From: Strigamia acuminata
Taxonomy: Eukaryota; Arthropoda; Chilopoda; Geophilomorpha; Linotaeniidae
DNA: 64,000 nt
Direction: 5' to 3'
NCBI GenBank assembly: GCA_949358305.1
Contig: OX442316.1
Location: forward strand, 13,268,001 to 13,332,000
Position 1 is the stretch's first letter, and every line of letters begins with the position of its first letter. The notes under the pieces are model-generated. The model did not search any database, was not told where the DNA came from, and saw only the letters and a list, made by a program, of their open reading frames with translations. A program made the position numbers and the translations under genes. Positions 60,511 to 64,000 of the stretch are shown here, piece by piece.

Positions 60511-63500
60511 TGGGTTAATAATCTTTACAATTTTTTTTTCAATTCTATTTCTATTAGTAATTTATTATTAATGGCGGGGGAATTGAGAAAAAGATTCTTT
60601 TTTGTATGGTTTTCTGTGTATGGTAAAATCAATGGAATTGCAATAAAAGAGTAGAAAGCAAAGGGCGTGCATTGTGTTCTGCTTGAAACTTCTTTTTGGA
60701 TCTTGTACTGAATGAAATGTGCTTTAAGCCATCGCTACACAAGAAATTTGGTCGGTATTTTTGTGTTTGCATATTTTATCCTCGGCGATTAGGCTGAGAG
60801 AAAATTTATGCAGGTGGCAGCAGCAGAGAGCCCTTAAAAAAATTGCCTCGAGTCTTGATGGGAGTTATTTGTGAGTGTCGAGATGTGTGGAACCAGGTGT
60901 TGGGTATTATTGTTGCTTTGCCTGAAGATGAAGTGGTTAGCCGAAGATAGGGCGCCATTCTCATGCGCATTCTTACTGAAGAATCGCACGACGCGTTCTT
61001 TACTGACACTTATTGTCACTCGACCAAGTTTCAGTGCTGAGAGGAAGCAGGAAGGTGAAGAAACGGGTGAGGCAAAAACGGAAAAAAGAAGAAAAACAAT
61101 CAAGATTAATAAAGTCCCGCTGCGATGTTCTCAGCAAAAAAATGGCATGTCAATCAAGATCATTTGTTATCACTTTTTTTTTTTAAATCAAATTAAAAGA
61201 ATAAAGTTTTAAGACGATAAGAGACTTTAATGATTACGCGAATAAATCTGAAATATCATTAACTATTTTTTTTTGTTTTGTTTGGAATTTTAAATTATTG
61301 GGAATTTTTTTATCGACTTGTTTTATGTCAATCGCAGATGTTTGATTTCACTTCTGTTCCTTCCTCTTTTTGATTTTTATGCCAAATACACACACACTTT
61401 TGTGCGTGTATTCACGTTGCATGCATCGTTTAATTTGTGAACTGGTTTTGTTTTTGTTTTTCTAGAATTGATTGGCAGGTTGCAAAATTATTCTTAAAAT
61501 GGAATTACACTTTTTTTTTTCTTTTTGTTGGGTTGTTTACAGTTTCAATCAAAATAGCAAAAAGACACTTTGAAAGATGGATGTTGTGGCAACATTAGAA
61601 ATTCTTGTGCTTTTGAACATGGACGATTACCTAATTTTGTATGGCAGCCAAATGGTCCATTATCATTAGTTAATAACGACAACAAGAATAATGGTAGTGC
61701 TGTTTTTCTTTGAAATAAGAACAAAGATGTTTTTCTTGATTCTCTAACTGCAAAGTTTCTCATTTTTACTTCTGCTTGAATGAAAGAAACGGCGTAGTTT
61801 GTTTTATAGGTGGAAATAGTGAAAACTTGACTTCTAAACCTAAAGTTTAGTTTAAAAATAGTTTAAAGGAGATTTAAAACGTAAAAATGGGCCGAACTAA
61901 TTTTTTTTATCCCAAGTAATGCAAAGCTGAAGGGCTGTCTTCACTGACACAACACGGAATTCCAGAGCCCTATTTGTCTGTTCTGCTGGCAAAGAATGTA
62001 CCCTCATTGAGTCGACGGGAGGAGATAGGGTTGGAACTCTTTTTCCGCCCTTCTAGCTTCAGAGGAACCTTATAACGACTGTTCTTGTAAAGTAAGAAAG
62101 AGTTATTTGCTCTTAACGAGAATTGGGAGCGTTTGCTCTCTGTAAGTGCAGAAAGAGGAGAGAGAAAAAATTGGAGTTGGTGAAGACTAATTCGCCTTGC
62201 TGGTAGCAAATCTGCCACAGATTACATCTGGAATTGGCAACAACTTCGGAATATTTCACTTCTTGCAGTGCACTTATATGATGCCAAAAAACCTTTTGGG
62301 GGTCTTTCTCATTTTGAGTAAAGAGGGTTGCTTGTCAGTGCGTGTTGAAGCAGAACTGGGATTTTAAATTTCTTGTTTTTTTTTCATAACGAATATAGGG
62401 TTTGTACTTCTAATTCTTTTCTTTTGGCTTGATGGAGATGATTTCGCAGAGTGGGGTCTTGTATTTGCTGTAAATATGGTGATGAAGTGGGTCTGTTATT
62501 GGTTTTATTTCTGGATAACTTTCTAGTTCTAGTTATTTCTTTGTCACGCGAAAGCTATTGGAGGTTTAAAAATAGACCGGATGTCGTCAACTGAAAGAAT
62601 TTCGAAGTTTTGGTATTGCGGTGTATGGGAGTTTGAAGGGATTATTATCCACTAGAGGGCAGAGAACATATGTACAGGATTAAAATGAATAAAGTATATT
62701 CTTGTTTGCGTGATAACAAGACCAAGTCAAGTTTCACATGACACAATCGACATTAGAGCTAGGAAATCCTTGTGGACCGGTATGTTGTGAATTGTGATTC
62801 CCTTTAACGCTAAAGCAGCTACTTCTGTATGTGACCTTCTTAGTATGTGTGTGTGTGTGTGTGAGGGCAAGGGTCACATGTACCAATTATAGAATTATCC
62901 ATTTTGTATGAATCGGAGAATAAAGCATTTAAAACTTTGACGTTAAGCTGACAAGTCTTGTTTCACAGTGTTCAAATACAAATCTTACCACAAACCAATC
63001 ACGGTACTCTCTTTTATTACTCTGTGAGAAAAACCATGCACAATGCAATTTCAAAATACGTCACAGTATTGTGGGCGGAGCCAAAGGGCATTACATCATG
63101 ATTTTTCAAAGGTCTTTTGACTTTCATTATTTATCAAAATAATAAATAATACTAGAGGTATTTATTTAGTGAATATCTGCATATTTGAATGAAATTTTAT
63201 GCCAAGTCGGTGACATAGCGAGGTAATAATTGAACTTAAGACGACGAATTTTAATTGGAAGCGACAAAACGCTAATGAAGGGCTGCTGCAATGTAATCTC
63301 TTACATGGCGAGACTTTTAATTATCACAGTGCAAAGCAGTGTTCTTTCATTTTTTTTCTGGTCGCAATTCCCTGCTGGATTACTTGAGTGTTGAACATAA
63401 CCCCACTTGTGCGCGTATACAACATCGGAAAGTAAGGTTTAATGTTTGGGCGTTGTCTGTAAGAAAAATTAAAAGTTGACTTTCATCTTGCCTCGTTATT

Positions 63501-64000
63501 CCAATGGCTAGTTGGATTATTGCTTTAAAATTTTTTAATGTTCTTTTATGATCATTGCAAAGTAGAAAGTTTGTTCCTGCTTGGGTTTACGGTCTGGAAC
63601 TGGCTAAGCTTCTTGCAGATGAAATTTTTTACATAATTGGAGGAAATTAGTTTTATACTGGCTTAAGATTGTGAATATGTGCTTTATTATATAGTTAGCG
63701 TTTACCTGGTTTGTGTTGTATCTATGGCGCGCTCCGCGGTTGACTGTATTGTTATTGTTATTAGCGTCATGAATGATTTATTGTCGTTTTCTAGTTTTGA
63801 CAGTTGTAGTTGGGCAATTTAAAATTATTTGCAAAGTTGGAACATTTTATGCTGAAATATCTTATGGATTATGCAACTGATGTATAATACTGTCAGCAGC
63901 AAATCAATAAAGTAACGCACTTGAATTGCAACAGGATTGTTGCATTTAATCTTGGAATAGTTAATTTATTTACTAACCTGTCAATCGGAGAATGTTTTGC
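60511..64000 (+). other. Downstream intron, remainder; no exon seen
   Basis: AT-rich, with a (GT)n repeat at 62845-62863 and unrecognised ORFs. No Ig2-like frame was found, so the next Dscam exon lies more than 4.4 kb downstream or was missed. Confidence 0.45.
62845..62863. repeat. (GT)n microsatellite
   Basis: Nine GT units read directly. Confidence 0.9.

Overview
The window looks like AT-rich nuclear DNA of an arthropod with long introns. Almost all of it appears to be non-coding. The one gene part I can identify with confidence is a 324-bp exon at 59234-59557 (+ strand) that encodes the first immunoglobulin domain (Ig1) of a Dscam-family cell-adhesion receptor. It is a symmetric phase 1-1 exon with a good acceptor and donor. 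I find no other Dscam exon in the window, so bases 1-59233 are best read as part of a very long upstream intron and 59558-64000 as the start of the next one. Positive GC skew and an excess of poly(T) over poly(A) on the + strand, through most of the window, agree with long-term transcription in the Dscam sense direction. The species cannot be named from this sequence.

Region by region. 1-4559: intron with simple repeats. 4560-6035: a broken antisense Ty3/gypsy-type integrase remnant next to an LTR-like segment. 8895-9178, 11913-12324, 32815-32995, 43122-43263, 44234-44335, 48140-48425 and 60315-60510: seven copies or fragments of one MITE family whose ends read about CC(N)TATGGTTCAAAAA. One copy carries a mariner-like insertion (12041-12255). 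12420-12513: a hAT-type terminus. 24886-25818: an inverted-repeat element with a possible small coding exon, split by a second palindromic element (25061-25490) with a 7-8 bp target-site duplication. It is followed at once by a near-perfect 149-bp palindrome (25863-26011). 27307-27769: a complete small hAT-like element with an 8-bp target-site duplication and an internal 30-bp tandem repeat. 33590-34190: a GC- and CpG-rich island with opposed ORFs and a perfect RFX X-box. 41394-41628: a pogo/Tigger-like MITE. Between these lie candidate regulatory clusters: TGACAG sites at 21217-21484, a CRE plus E-box at 30830-30860, paired E-boxes at 42636-42649 and an E-box/T-box palindrome at 52976-52991.

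Taken together, this is the long 5' intronic territory of a neuronal/immune adhesion gene. It has been filled by small DNA transposons and probably holds regulatory islands. I found no operon, CRISPR array, tRNA or rRNA gene, and no clearly new enzymatic system. The most unusual items are the nested palindromes at 24.9-26.0 kb, the unidentified MITE family, and the CpG-rich island with its X-box.
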